15,385 bases of DNA, from NCBI GenBank assembly GCA_964370795.1, contig CAYJME010000060.1, positions 1 to 15,385 on the forward strand, written 5' to 3'. Below the pieces are notes generated by a model that was not told the origin of the DNA, made no database searches, and saw only the letters and a list, made by a program, of their open reading frames with translations. The stretch's first letter is position 1, and every line of letters begins with the position of its first letter. A program made the position numbers and the translations under genes. Origin of the DNA: JAHFOW01 sp964370795 (GTDB lineage Bacteria > Planctomycetota > Brocadiia > Brocadiales > Brocadiaceae). Shown in pieces: positions 1 to 6,471 of the stretch.

Positions 1-1103
1 GCTGCTCGTATATTTCCCAAAAAGAGGAACAGAATTGCAATTACCAAAAGGGCACCTTCAGCCAGATTCTTCTTTACGGTATGTATGGTTTTTTCCACAA
101 GAGTAGTACGGTCATAAACCGTCTTGGCAATAACACCTGGCGGTAGTGTATGGTTTATTTCGACCATTTTGTCGGCCACTCTCCTGGAAACCGTTCGACT
201 ATTCTCACCCATAAGCATGAAGACTGTACCCAGAACAACCTCCTTCCCATTTTCCGTTGCAGCACCGGTTCGGAGTTCTTTCCCAAGCAAAACCTCAGCT
301 ACATCTTTAATGTAAATGGGGACTCCTTTGTAATTTCCAATAATAATCTGTCGAATATCCTCAATATCGGCCACCTGCCCGGGGGCTCTAATCAAATACT
401 GTTCTCCGCTGTGTTCGATATACCCCGCACCTACATTAGCATTGTTCCTTGCAAGGGCATGAAGAACGTCGTGGAATGACAACCCGTAAGCAATCAGTTT
501 ATCCGGATACGGCGTTACATGATATTGTTTCTCATAGCCGCCAATGGTATTTATTTCGGTAACGCCTGGAATGTTGCGTAACTGAGGCCGAATAACCCAG
601 TCTTGAATGGTTCTTAAATCAGTAGATGTGTAAGGTGTTCCGTCCGGTTTCAGAACGCCCTCTTTAGACTCGACAGTCCACATAAATATCTCGCCAAGTC
701 CGGTTGCAATTGGCCCCATAATCGGGTCAACGCCAGGCGGGAGATTCCCTTTGACTTCCTGGATGCGTTGATTGATCAGTTGACGGGCAAAGTAGATATC
801 CGTTCCATCCTGGAAAATTACCGTTACCTGGGAAAGTCCATAACGTGAGAGCGAACGCGTTTCTACCAGACCTGGTAAACCCGCCATTGACGTTTCTACG
901 GGGAACGTAATACGCTGTTCAACCTCGAACGGAGAGTATCCAGTAGCCTCCGTATTGATCTGGACCTGAACATTGGTAATATCAGGCACTGCATCAATAG
1001 GGAGTCTTTGATAGTTATAGATGCCTAAAATGGCAACAGCCAATGTCCCTATAAGGATTACCCACTGGTGATGGATTGAGAATTTTAGAATTTTTTCAAG
1101 CAT
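1..1103 (-). CDS. czcA: CzcA/CusA-family heavy-metal RND efflux pump, N-terminal part (3' end outside window)
   Basis: This is the inner-membrane proton/metal antiporter of a tripartite heavy-metal efflux system, working with a periplasmic adaptor and an outer-membrane channel. The reading frame is open from an ATG at 1103-1101 to the window edge, giving 367 complete codons of a family usually about 1,030 residues long. The N-terminus has the first transmembrane helix (HHQWVILIGTLAVAILGIY), then the family hallmark LPIDAVPDITNVQVQ, followed by EVEQRITFPVE, the DGTDIYFARQLINQRIQ segment and LPPGVDPIMGP of the porter domain. The visible part ends entering TM2 (ALLVIAILFLFLGN). An AAGGT ribosome site lies about 5 bases before the ATG. 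The adaptor gene lies 173 bases upstream on the same strand, separated by a repeat element. The metal (Cu/Ag versus Co/Zn/Cd) cannot be assigned because the charged TM4 motif is outside the window. Confidence 0.95.
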   Translation of the reverse strand, partial: MLEKILKFSIHHQWVILIGTLAVAILGIYNYQRLPIDAVPDITNVQVQINTEATGYSPFEVEQRITFPVETSMAGLPGLVETRSLSRYGLSQVTVIFQDGTDIYFARQLINQRIQEVKGNLPPGVDPIMGPIATGLGEIFMWTVESKEGVLKPDGTPYTSTDLRTIQDWVIRPQLRNIPGVTEINTIGGYEKQYHVTPYPDKLIAYGLSFHDVLHALARNNANVGAGYIEHSGEQYLIRAPGQVADIEDIRQIIIGNYKGVPIYIKDVAEVLLGKELRTGAATENGKEVVLGTVFMLMGENSRTVSRRVADKMVEINHTLPPGVIAKTVYDRTTLVEKTIHTVKKNLAEGALLVIAILFLFLGNIRA

Positions 1104-1127
1104 AGCTTACCTTTTTTCCAAAAGTGA

Positions 1128-1264
1128 GTTCACCGCAAAGACGCAAAGAACGCAGAGAAGTAAAGCAGAGATTGAGAGGATGGGAGGCTGAGAAAATCCC
1201 AACCTCTCAACTTCCCAATTTCCAAACTTCTTTCTCTTTGCGTACTTTGCGCCTCTGTGGTAAA
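1128..1264. repeat. MITE-like inverted-repeat element between adaptor and RND pump genes
   Basis: The left end (1128-1157, core CACCGCAAAGACGCAAAGAA) and right end (1234-1264, core CTTTGCGCCTCTGTGGTA) are imperfect inverted copies of each other, matching at roughly 24 of 30 positions. A second nested inverted pair lies inside: GAGAGGATGGGA at 1174-1185 and TCCCAACCTCTC at 1197-1208, 11 of 12 complementary. A single copy of the terminal motif recurs at 6831-6862. The element fills nearly the whole czcB-czcA gap. It has no coding capacity, which suggests a non-autonomous dispersed repeat. Confidence 0.7.
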
Positions 1265-1276
1265 CCAGTTTATTTT

Positions 1277-2797
1277 TTAATGATCATGGGTTGCCCCTGC
1301 CTTGCCCAGTTCAGCCTTCAGGATGAAACTGTTGCGTGCAACATATTTCTCACCCGGAGAAAGACCATGTAATACCTCTACCCATTGGCCGTCGTTTCGC
1401 CCTAATTGCAAGGGATGAACCTCAAACAGGTCGTCGTATTGTACAAAAACGACAGACCAATCACGAAATGTTTGTATAGCATCGACAGATACGGCAACTG
1501 GTACTGTTACCTCTTCCTGGACAACTTCGACAGTCACAAAGAGGCCGGGACGCCAACGTTCTTCGGGATTCCGCACAACAACTCTTCCCTGTGCAGTACG
1601 TGTTTGCTCACCAACAAGCGGGCCTAAATACGTCAGCGTGCCATTCGCCTCCAGATCTAATATCTTTGACCTTACTGTAACGTTTTGTCCAACTTTGACC
1701 ACACGCAAGTCTTTAGCATACACCGTGACTCCCACCCAAACCGTACATAAATCAGCGATGGCAAAGATATCGGCATCTTCCTTAATAGCTTCACCTACGG
1801 CAATCTCCTTTTTAATAACGATACCGTCAAACTGGGCTTTTAACTCGTAACGTGTAAGTCCCCTACCTGTCATTTCAGAGATGCTATCCAACTCATTTTG
1901 AGAAAATCCTAAAGCAAGTAATTTATGGACATTCGCCTGGAGATTTATTTCTTCCTCTGCTAATGCCTGCCGACTGGACAGATAGTCTTTTTCCGGGGAA
2001 ATCTTCTGTTTCCAAAGACGCTCCTTCCTTTCAAATGTCGCACGAGCCAGTTCTACTCGCTTCGTAGAGGCCATGTATTCACTCTTCAGTTCCGCGACTT
2101 CTCTGCTATCAAGGACGGCAATAATCTCTCCATACTTAACTGCATCGCCAAGATTTTTGTATACCTCAGTTACAACTCCAGAGACACGTGGTACAACATG
2201 TACCACCTTATCGGCGTTTAGCTCAATCTCGCCGGGAAGCTCAAGGACTGTTTTTATCTGAGCAGGGCCAGCGGTCTCAATGCCAATCCCAGTGCTTTGT
2301 ATTGCCTCTGGAGCAAACTCGACCCTTCCTTCAACCTGCGAATATTCCCATCGATACGACTTGTCTTTATGTTCAGCCAACACTTTGACATCAAAAGAAT
2401 GCGGCTCTTCAATAATCTTGTCACCACAGAGATAGTCTCCCTCTCTCCGGAAGTTAATCACTTCCACTCTGCCACCGAGCCTGTGCAATTCTATAGTCAG
2501 CTTTACCTCTTCAAGGTTAATCGCCTTTCCTTTATCAAAGACATAAATTCTAAATTGAGGTGGAATACCCCGTTCATAAATTGTGATCTCAATCTGAAAG
2601 CCGTCCTCTGATAACAATCTGCCTCCATGGGGTCCCTTTACTTGTTCTTCGTCCTCATGCTGCGATTCAGCATGCTCACGAGAATCACTAACCGTTGTTT
2701 TTCCCATGCGGAGAATAGTGAACGCCAGAACAATGCCTACCAGGACGACTATGCCAATTGCAAAAATCTTTTTAAAGCGAATTATTAAGTTTTTCAT
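1277..2797 (-). CDS. czcB: CzcB/CusB-family efflux RND periplasmic adaptor subunit
   Basis: This is the membrane-fusion protein that links the inner-membrane RND pump to the outer-membrane channel. The protein is 506 residues. It has an N-terminal membrane anchor or uncleaved signal (residues 8-29), then an acidic His-bearing linker (HAESQHEDEEQ) that could touch metal. Residues 55-158 form the extra N-terminal domain seen in CzcB-like adaptors (PHGGRLL, HRLGGRVEV, GDYLCGD, EEPHSFDV). Next come the lipoyl/barrel-sandwich half (VVHVVPRVSGVVTEVYKNLG, about 198-217), a coiled-coil hairpin (about 233-312), the second lipoyl half (ELKAQFDGIVIKKEIAVGE) and beta-barrel and membrane-proximal domains ending in GATHDH. 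The ATG at 2797 has only a weak, distant ribosome site, but the hydrophobic N-terminus supports it. It lies between the broken ATPase gene (290 bases upstream) and the pump gene (173 bases downstream), in one direction. The C-terminal HDH could be a minor metal ligand. Confidence 0.95.
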   Translation of the reverse strand: MKNLIIRFKKIFAIGIVVLVGIVLAFTILRMGKTTVSDSREHAESQHEDEEQVKGPHGGRLLSEDGFQIEITIYERGIPPQFRIYVFDKGKAINLEEVKLTIELHRLGGRVEVINFRREGDYLCGDKIIEEPHSFDVKVLAEHKDKSYRWEYSQVEGRVEFAPEAIQSTGIGIETAGPAQIKTVLELPGEIELNADKVVHVVPRVSGVVTEVYKNLGDAVKYGEIIAVLDSREVAELKSEYMASTKRVELARATFERKERLWKQKISPEKDYLSSRQALAEEEINLQANVHKLLALGFSQNELDSISEMTGRGLTRYELKAQFDGIVIKKEIAVGEAIKEDADIFAIADLCTVWVGVTVYAKDLRVVKVGQNVTVRSKILDLEANGTLTYLGPLVGEQTRTAQGRVVVRNPEERWRPGLFVTVEVVQEEVTVPVAVSVDAIQTFRDWSVVFVQYDDLFEVHPLQLGRNDGQWVEVLHGLSPGEKYVARNSFILKAELGKAGATHDH

Positions 2798-2838
2798 AAA
2801 AGTGGAGAAGATTCATCCTTTCATCAATGTTAAAGAGA

Positions 2839-2911
2839 GTAGGATGGGTTAAGCAAAGCAAACCCATCGTTACCATTTTTTGTTGGGTGCGCTCTGCTTC
2901 ACCCAACCTAC
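2839..2911. repeat. Two-hairpin palindromic element between ATPase and adaptor genes
   Basis: Outer arms GTAGG (2839-2843) and CCTAC (2907-2911) enclose two perfect 8-bp hairpins: GATGGGTT/AACCCATC (2843-2850 with 2861-2868) and GTTGGGTG/CACCCAAC (2882-2889 with 2900-2907). The result is a cloverleaf-like fold. The same plan (GTAGG...CCTAC around two hairpins) appears inside the coding sequence at 14727-14801. The element has no ORF of its own. It sits in the 290-base gap upstream of the adaptor gene, so it would be in the transcript leader if the locus is one operon. Confidence 0.65.
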
Positions 2912-3028
2912 TGAACTATCGGGGAATGGCACAACCTTTTTAGGTTGCAGCTACCCTATATCTTGAAAACTGCGTAAATAAAATAAATATTTCTATACAA
3001 TTAAATTAGGCATTCGGCTGCTTTTCAA

Positions 3029-3057
3029 TGTAGAGCGAAGAGCCTCTTCGCTCTACA
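3029..3057. repeat. Perfect 14-bp inverted repeat downstream of the ATPase
   Basis: TGTAGAGCGAAGAG (3029-3042) and its exact reverse complement (3044-3057) flank a single C. The site is 31 bases past the ATPase stop codon on the minus strand. Neither strand has a T-run after the stem, so a dispersed palindrome is more likely than a factor-independent terminator. It could still stabilise an mRNA 3' end. Confidence 0.6.
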
Positions 3058-3087
3058 ACCGCACTTTTGAAATTCCTTAACGTTTTA

Positions 3088-3660
3088 TTACCTCAAAAGT
3101 CTCAGTCCGTTCGCTATAACAATTAACCCACCTATCTCGTTAATCAGGAGCCCGGGCACAAGGCCAACCCAACCAATAAGAGCTACCGGTACCAGAAAGG
3201 CAATGATCAGGAGGGAAACAATGATATTTTGTCGGATATTACCTATAGTCCTTCGACTCAATTTAATTATATAAGGTATCTTCACAAGATCATCAGACAT
3301 GAGAACAAAATCGCTGGTCTCAATGGCTATATCAGTTCCCGCCGCCCCCATAGCAATCCCAGCATCTGACTCAGCCATGGCGGGGGCATCATTGACTCCG
3401 TCCCCCACCATAGCAATATAACGGTAATTTTCCTTTAATCTTTTCACTGTTTCTACCTTATCTTCTGGAAGCAACCTGGCATAATATTCATCAATATCAG
3501 TCTCTCTGGCAATTTCTGTGGCAGTTCCCTCGTTATCCCCCGTAAGCATGATAACCCTCTCAATCCCCATATGTTTTAACATCTGGATGACGCTTTTTGC
3601 ATCTGCCCTAACTCTGTCAGCTACAGCAATAATTCCCAGGAGTTCCTTTTCAGAACCCAA
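3088..3660 (-). CDS. C-terminal fragment of the P1B-type ATPase (P-domain second half and last two helices)
   Basis: This 190-residue piece contains TGDN (residues 40-43), the hinge GDGVNDAP (86-93), the segment after it (GIAMGAAGTDIA) and two final transmembrane helices ending NEIGGLIVIANGLRLLR, a variant of the C-terminal helix motif of zinc/cadmium/cobalt-type pumps. The nominal start is a TTG at 3660 with no ribosome site, and clear family sequence extends upstream of it to the TAA at 3726. It is therefore very probably not an independent gene but the 3' part of the broken ATPase. It lacks the phosphorylated Asp and the metal-site helix, so it could not work alone. Confidence 0.7.
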   Translation of the reverse strand: MGSEKELLGIIAVADRVRADAKSVIQMLKHMGIERVIMLTGDNEGTATEIARETDIDEYYARLLPEDKVETVKRLKENYRYIAMVGDGVNDAPAMAESDAGIAMGAAGTDIAIETSDFVLMSDDLVKIPYIIKLSRRTIGNIRQNIIVSLLIIAFLVPVALIGWVGLVPGLLINEIGGLIVIANGLRLLR

Positions 3661-3723
3661 TAATATAACTGTTTTCCCTTGATTCTCTAACTCAGAGATT
3701 TGAGCGAGGATTTTGTCTATTTT

Positions 3724-5322
3724 TTACGGGTTTTTTACCACCCCTGTTTCCCCTCCTTCGCAAGGAGGGGATGAAGGGGAGGTTAATTCGTTGTAGCTTG
3801 CTGCGTTCGGGGTTAAGAGTTGTAAAAAGAGGCGTTTGCTACCAATAAAGTATTCACAAGCACCTATTATTGCCTTTGCACCCATCCCGGTCAGGGACTC
3901 AAAACTGTCCACCGTTCGTAAATTTAATCCTCTTTCCTTCGCTGTACTTACAATAGTTTCTCCCAAGGGATGCTCTGAATAATTCTCGATACTGGCCGCC
4001 AGCTTTAATATTGTCTCCTCTGTTTGATTATTCAGAGGTATAATGTCGGTAACAAACGGTTTACCGATGGTAATTGTTCCTGTCTTATCAAAGGCAATGG
4101 CCTTCAGTTTTTGTGCAATCTCGAGAAAAACTCCACCCTTTACCAATACGCCATGTCGGGCCGCATTCCCAATAGCCGCAACCACTGCAACCGGAACCGA
4201 GAGGGCAATACCACAGGAACACGATACAACGAGGACCACCAATCCCCTATAGAGCCAGTAAGAAAATCCACCCCACAGCAAGGGAGGGAATATCGCCACA
4301 GCAAAGGCCAGGGCAAACATTGAAGGGGTATAATATTTCCCGAATTTCTCACCAAAGCGCTGATAGCTGGATTTCCTTGCCTGCGCCTCTTCTACTGAAT
4401 GAATTATCTTTGCAAGGGTGGTATCCTTCGATAACTTTGTTACCATCACCTCCAGGACACCTCTTTGATTAAAGGTACCTGCAAAGACATCATCTCCCTC
4501 CTTCTTTTCTACAGGGATTGATTCGCCAGTAATGGAAGACTGGTCAACACCAGAGTAGCCTTTTATTATTTTTCCATCCAGGGGTATCTTTTCTCCCGGT
4601 CGTATGATGATAGTGTCAGAAACCCTTACTTCTTCGACAGGCAGAGTCATGTCTTTTCCGTTTCTTCTGACCAGTGCCTCTTTAGGCGCCAGTTCCATTA
4701 ACATCTTCACGGCACCCCTGGATTTGTTCACGGTGTAAATTTCTAAGATATCACCCAGTAAATAGATAAAAACTAACATGGATGCCTCTTCCCATAATCC
4801 AAGGGTTACAGCCCCTATTGCCCCGGTCACCATGAGGGTCCGGATATTAAGGGTCAATGTCTTTAAGGCACCGAAAGCCATTTTTGCAGGATAATAACCA
4901 CCGACAGTAATTGCCATACTGTGAAAAATAAGGGTTATTATTCCCTTCCACCCAAGTTTTTCCAATACGAATGCTGCTACGGTAAATAGACCGCATGCTG
5001 AAAGGGCTATAATCCTTTTCTCCTTCCACCAGGCAATTTTTGGCCTGGCTTTTCTGGTAAGTGACGCCTTCATCCCTGTTTCGGCAATACTCTTGATGAT
5101 TTGTTGTATCGAAATAAGCGAAGGATCACAAACGACTTTTACACCCTGAGTTGCAAGGTAGATTCCGAAGCTTTTTATTCCAGTAAGGGACTTTAACTTC
5201 TTCTCGATAATTGTTACCTCGTCCTGACAATCCATCCCGTCAATAATTAACTTGTGTGTTTCCAGACGATCTTTTACCATTGTTCTCATTACCAAATTAG
5301 GTTTTTGGTGAAGTATAAACAC
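3724..5322 (-). CDS. N-terminal fragment of the P1B-type metal ATPase with CSC metal-site motif
   Basis: A 532-residue frame from GTG 5322 (or ATG 5289 or 5280; none has a good ribosome site). Residues 23-90 are a heavy-metal-associated domain with GMDCQDE (29-35), keeping one Cys and an acidic residue as in zinc/cadmium-type pumps. Transmembrane helices follow. The actuator has TGES (265-268). The metal-binding helix reads VVSCSCGIALSVPVA, with Cys-Ser-Cys at 368-370 where most relatives have Cys-Pro-Cys. The phosphorylation motif is DKTGT (412-416) and the nucleotide-domain motif is SEHPLG (449-454). From about residue 501 the protein is repeat-derived (SPPCEGGETG) and stops at TAA. This half has the phosphorylation site but lacks the TGDN and GDGVND parts of the P-domain. 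Confidence 0.85.
   Translation of the reverse strand: MFILHQKPNLVMRTMVKDRLETHKLIIDGMDCQDEVTIIEKKLKSLTGIKSFGIYLATQGVKVVCDPSLISIQQIIKSIAETGMKASLTRKARPKIAWWKEKRIIALSACGLFTVAAFVLEKLGWKGIITLIFHSMAITVGGYYPAKMAFGALKTLTLNIRTLMVTGAIGAVTLGLWEEASMLVFIYLLGDILEIYTVNKSRGAVKMLMELAPKEALVRRNGKDMTLPVEEVRVSDTIIIRPGEKIPLDGKIIKGYSGVDQSSITGESIPVEKKEGDDVFAGTFNQRGVLEVMVTKLSKDTTLAKIIHSVEEAQARKSSYQRFGEKFGKYYTPSMFALAFAVAIFPPLLWGGFSYWLYRGLVVLVVSCSCGIALSVPVAVVAAIGNAARHGVLVKGGVFLEIAQKLKAIAFDKTGTITIGKPFVTDIIPLNNQTEETILKLAASIENYSEHPLGETIVSTAKERGLNLRTVDSFESLTGMGAKAIIGACEYFIGSKRLFLQLLTPNAASYNELTSPSSPPCEGGETGVVKNP
3737..3783. repeat. GC-rich nested palindrome inserted in the ATPase gene
   Basis: The inner stem is a perfect 10-bp inverted repeat, TCCCCTCCTT (3749-3758) with AAGGAGGGGA (3762-3771), around a CGC loop. 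The outer stem pairs ACCACCCC (3737-3744) with GGGGAGGT (3776-3783) with one mismatch. Foreign sequence probably continues to about 3823, judged by where ATPase-family residues end. On the coding strand the element reads CCTCCCCTTCATCCCCTCC, close to CCTCCCCCTTAATCCCCCTC of the element at 5342-5410. The two are members of one family. The adjacent TAA (3726-3724) ends the ATPase frame. Confidence 0.8.
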
Positions 5323-5333
5323 AAATTTTCACA

Positions 5334-5501
5334 TCAGTGGGCCACCCCCTTCACCCCCGCCAGCGGGGGACAGTGAGTGCCCTCCTCAGTGAGGGGGATT
5401 AAGGGGGAGGCGCTTTCGTTTGCAATTCCTTGTATAATTAAAAATATCAGAAATTTTTCAAATACTTTGAGTTTCCTTTCTGTCTTTGTGTCAGCCATCA
5501 T
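5334..5501 (-). CDS. 55-residue small protein, C-terminal half formed by a repeat
   Basis: An ATG ATG pair at 5501-5496 is preceded by AAGGAGAT about 6 bases upstream, one of the best ribosome sites in the window. The N-terminal half (MMADTKTERKLKVFEKFLIF, then LIIQGIAN) is a charged helix running into a short hydrophobic stretch and is not recognised. From about residue 29 the sequence is simply the translated palindromic repeat (SASPLIPLTEEG, then CPPLAGVKGV), ending at TGA 5336-5334. It lies 36 bases after the lipoprotein gene and 11 bases before the GTG start of the ATPase, so it is placed as an operon member. The original gene was probably longer or differently terminated before the repeat entered. 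Function is unknown. A small metal-ATPase accessory protein is possible, from position only. Confidence 0.5.
   Translation of the reverse strand: MMADTKTERKLKVFEKFLIFLIIQGIANESASPLIPLTEEGTHCPPLAGVKGVAH
5342..5410. repeat. GC-rich cloverleaf palindromic repeat at the 3' end of the small ORF
   Basis: Outer arms CCACCCCCTT (5342-5351) and AAGGGGGAGG (5401-5410) pair with one mismatch. Inside are a perfect 7-bp hairpin (CCCCCGC 5354-5360 with GCGGGGG 5363-5369) and a second 5-bp hairpin (CCCTC 5380-5384 with GAGGG 5391-5395). The arms resemble those of the element inside the ATPase gene. It is placed just before the ATPase start, so in RNA it could block the ribosome or attenuate transcription. 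Confidence 0.75.
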
Positions 5502-5537
5502 CTTTTTATCTCCTTTTTCCCATGACTCGATCTTCTG

Positions 5538-6146
5538 TCATTGTTCTATACTCCAAATGGGGTAGTCACGTTTGAGTATTTTGGCAACGACCAACCATTT
5601 TCTCAACTCCTTCGCAATCTTTTCAGAAGTAATAGGTGCGTTTCCTATGGGCTTGATTTTGACTGGTGTTGCAAGTACATCCTCTGATTTTATTGCAACC
5701 TCGAAAGAGGATGTTACGTCCTTTCCGATGAATTGCTCAATGAAATCCCCATCAATAACAGGATTTCCCGTATGGTCTACAGGATTTTCAATAATATGAA
5801 TCTCCTGTATTGTAAGGGTGCGTCCTAAATCGATAATAAGTTTAAAAGGGCCGTATTCTCCTTTACCTTCTACCAGGAATGCCTTTTCTACCTCACTCCG
5901 TCCACGTCTGGTAGTCATAGAATAATAGACAATCGTTCTTTCATATTCGCTAATTTCGATACTTTGCTGAGCAAGTTCATTCATTTGCTGGTCTGTTAAT
6001 TGAACATGGTGTTTCTCAACCCATTGGTAGGAATGATTCTTTTTTATCTCGTAAAGAGACAATTCCTGACCATGTTCAGCATGCGGAATTTCTGCACAGC
6101 CACACGGCAAAGAAACAAGCAGTAAACATACAAACCACTTTTTCAT
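5538..6146 (-). CDS. Predicted lipoprotein or secreted protein with FMN-binding-like domain
   Basis: The frame is open from an ATG at 6212, but the ATG at 6146 is preferred. It has AAAGGCGG about 7 bases upstream and begins a classic signal, MKKWFVCLLLVSLPCGC, with Cys at the end of the hydrophobic core (an imperfect lipobox). The mature part (about 185 residues) is helical at first (LTDQQMNELAQQ). It then shows an FMN_bind-like pattern: GPFKLIIDLGRTLTIQEIHI, then DHTGNPVIDGDFIEQFIGKD, then PIGNAPITSEKIAKELRKWL. In NqrC/RnfG-type domains the last segment is usually D(A/G)xTGATxS, with Thr carrying FMN. Here it reads IGNAPITS, so covalent flavin attachment is doubtful. The gene sits between the YnfA-like gene and the metal ATPase on the same strand. 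Its role in metal handling is unknown; a periplasmic redox or metal-sensing job is a guess from context. Confidence 0.6.
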   Translation of the reverse strand: MKKWFVCLLLVSLPCGCAEIPHAEHGQELSLYEIKKNHSYQWVEKHHVQLTDQQMNELAQQSIEISEYERTIVYYSMTTRRGRSEVEKAFLVEGKGEYGPFKLIIDLGRTLTIQEIHIIENPVDHTGNPVIDGDFIEQFIGKDVTSSFEVAIKSEDVLATPVKIKPIGNAPITSEKIAKELRKWLVVAKILKRDYPIWSIEQ

Positions 6147-6274
6147 AGCGCGCCGCCTTTCGTTTGATAGATTTTTTCGTTTAGCGTAATTGGTAATACG
6201 CTTATTGAACACCCTTGCTCATTGTTGCTCATCATGATAGATATCTACCAGATGTTCCGTATATGGAAAAACAA

Positions 6275-6300
6275 GCACGGACAAACAAGTTTGTCCATGC
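6275..6300. repeat. 12-bp imperfect palindrome in the gap upstream of the lipoprotein gene
   Basis: GCACGGACAAAC (6275-6286) pairs with GTTTGTCCATGC (6289-6300) with one mismatch around AA. The noncoding stretch 6147-6471 also holds the palindrome at 6373-6400 and a 7-bp inverted repeat AATTCAA/TTGAATT at 6335-6355. No gene was recognised in it. These look like dispersed repeats and not a single operator, although a promoter for the lipoprotein-ATPase genes could lie here. Confidence 0.55.
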
Positions 6301-6372
6301 CACACCCATAAGCGCTAACTTAAAATGACGGATCAATTCAACCGTGTATTGAATTTGGAATCCTCATAAATC

Positions 6373-6400
6373 GTAGGGACACGGTGCTCCGTGTCCCTAC
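6373..6400. repeat. Perfect 12-bp hairpin in the ynfA-lipoprotein gap
   Basis: GTAGGGACACGG (6373-6384) and CCGTGTCCCTAC (6389-6400) are exact reverse complements around a TGCT loop. The stem is strong, but there is no T-run within the next bases on the minus strand, so a terminator for the YnfA-like gene is possible but not well supported. It is more likely a dispersed palindrome of the GTAGG...CCTAC kind. Confidence 0.6.
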
Positions 6401-6471
6401 TATCTCAACCTTATAAAAAAATAGCAAATACAAATTGACACTTATGCATGCCACCCCCCTGCCTAGCAAAA

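Larger units (their letters stand above)
3088..5322 (-). pseudogene. P1B-type heavy-metal ATPase interrupted in frame by a palindromic repeat
   Basis: Both halves of one metal-transporting P-type ATPase lie in the same reading frame, separated by a repeat insertion that carries a TAA at 3726-3724. With the insertion the frame runs about 744 codons. The 5' part ends in non-family residues (about LLTPNAASYNELTSPSSP and on, to VVKNP). Family sequence resumes right after the stop with KIDKILAQISELENQGKTV, leading into LLGSEKELLGIIAVADRVR. No base outside the insertion appears lost, because the frame is preserved across it. The product would normally export divalent or monovalent soft metals from cytosol to periplasm. 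As it stands, a full-length enzyme needs readthrough of TAA, and no ATG with a ribosome site follows the stop to allow restart. A recent inactivation is the simplest reading, given that the rest of the frame is intact. Confidence 0.8.

Noticed and set aside
1124..1372. 82-codon plus-strand ORF
   Set aside because: It is made of the MITE-like element and the antisense of the adaptor C-terminus, with no ribosome site.
3029..3057. Factor-independent terminator for the ATPase
   Set aside because: The stem is perfect, but no T-run follows on the minus strand, and the single-base centre suggests a palindromic repeat.
3088..3660. Independent small gene starting at TTG 3660
   Set aside because: Clear ATPase-family sequence continues upstream of the TTG in the same frame to the TAA at 3726, and there is no ribosome site. 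It is the 3' part of the interrupted ATPase.
3724..3726. Programmed stop-codon readthrough in the ATPase
   Set aside because: The stop lies next to an inserted repeat and the preceding residues are repeat-derived. Nothing points to a conserved recoding signal.
6147..6212. Upstream start at 6212 for the lipoprotein gene
   Set aside because: It would place 22 charged residues before a clear signal peptide. The ATG at 6146 has its own ribosome site and begins the signal.
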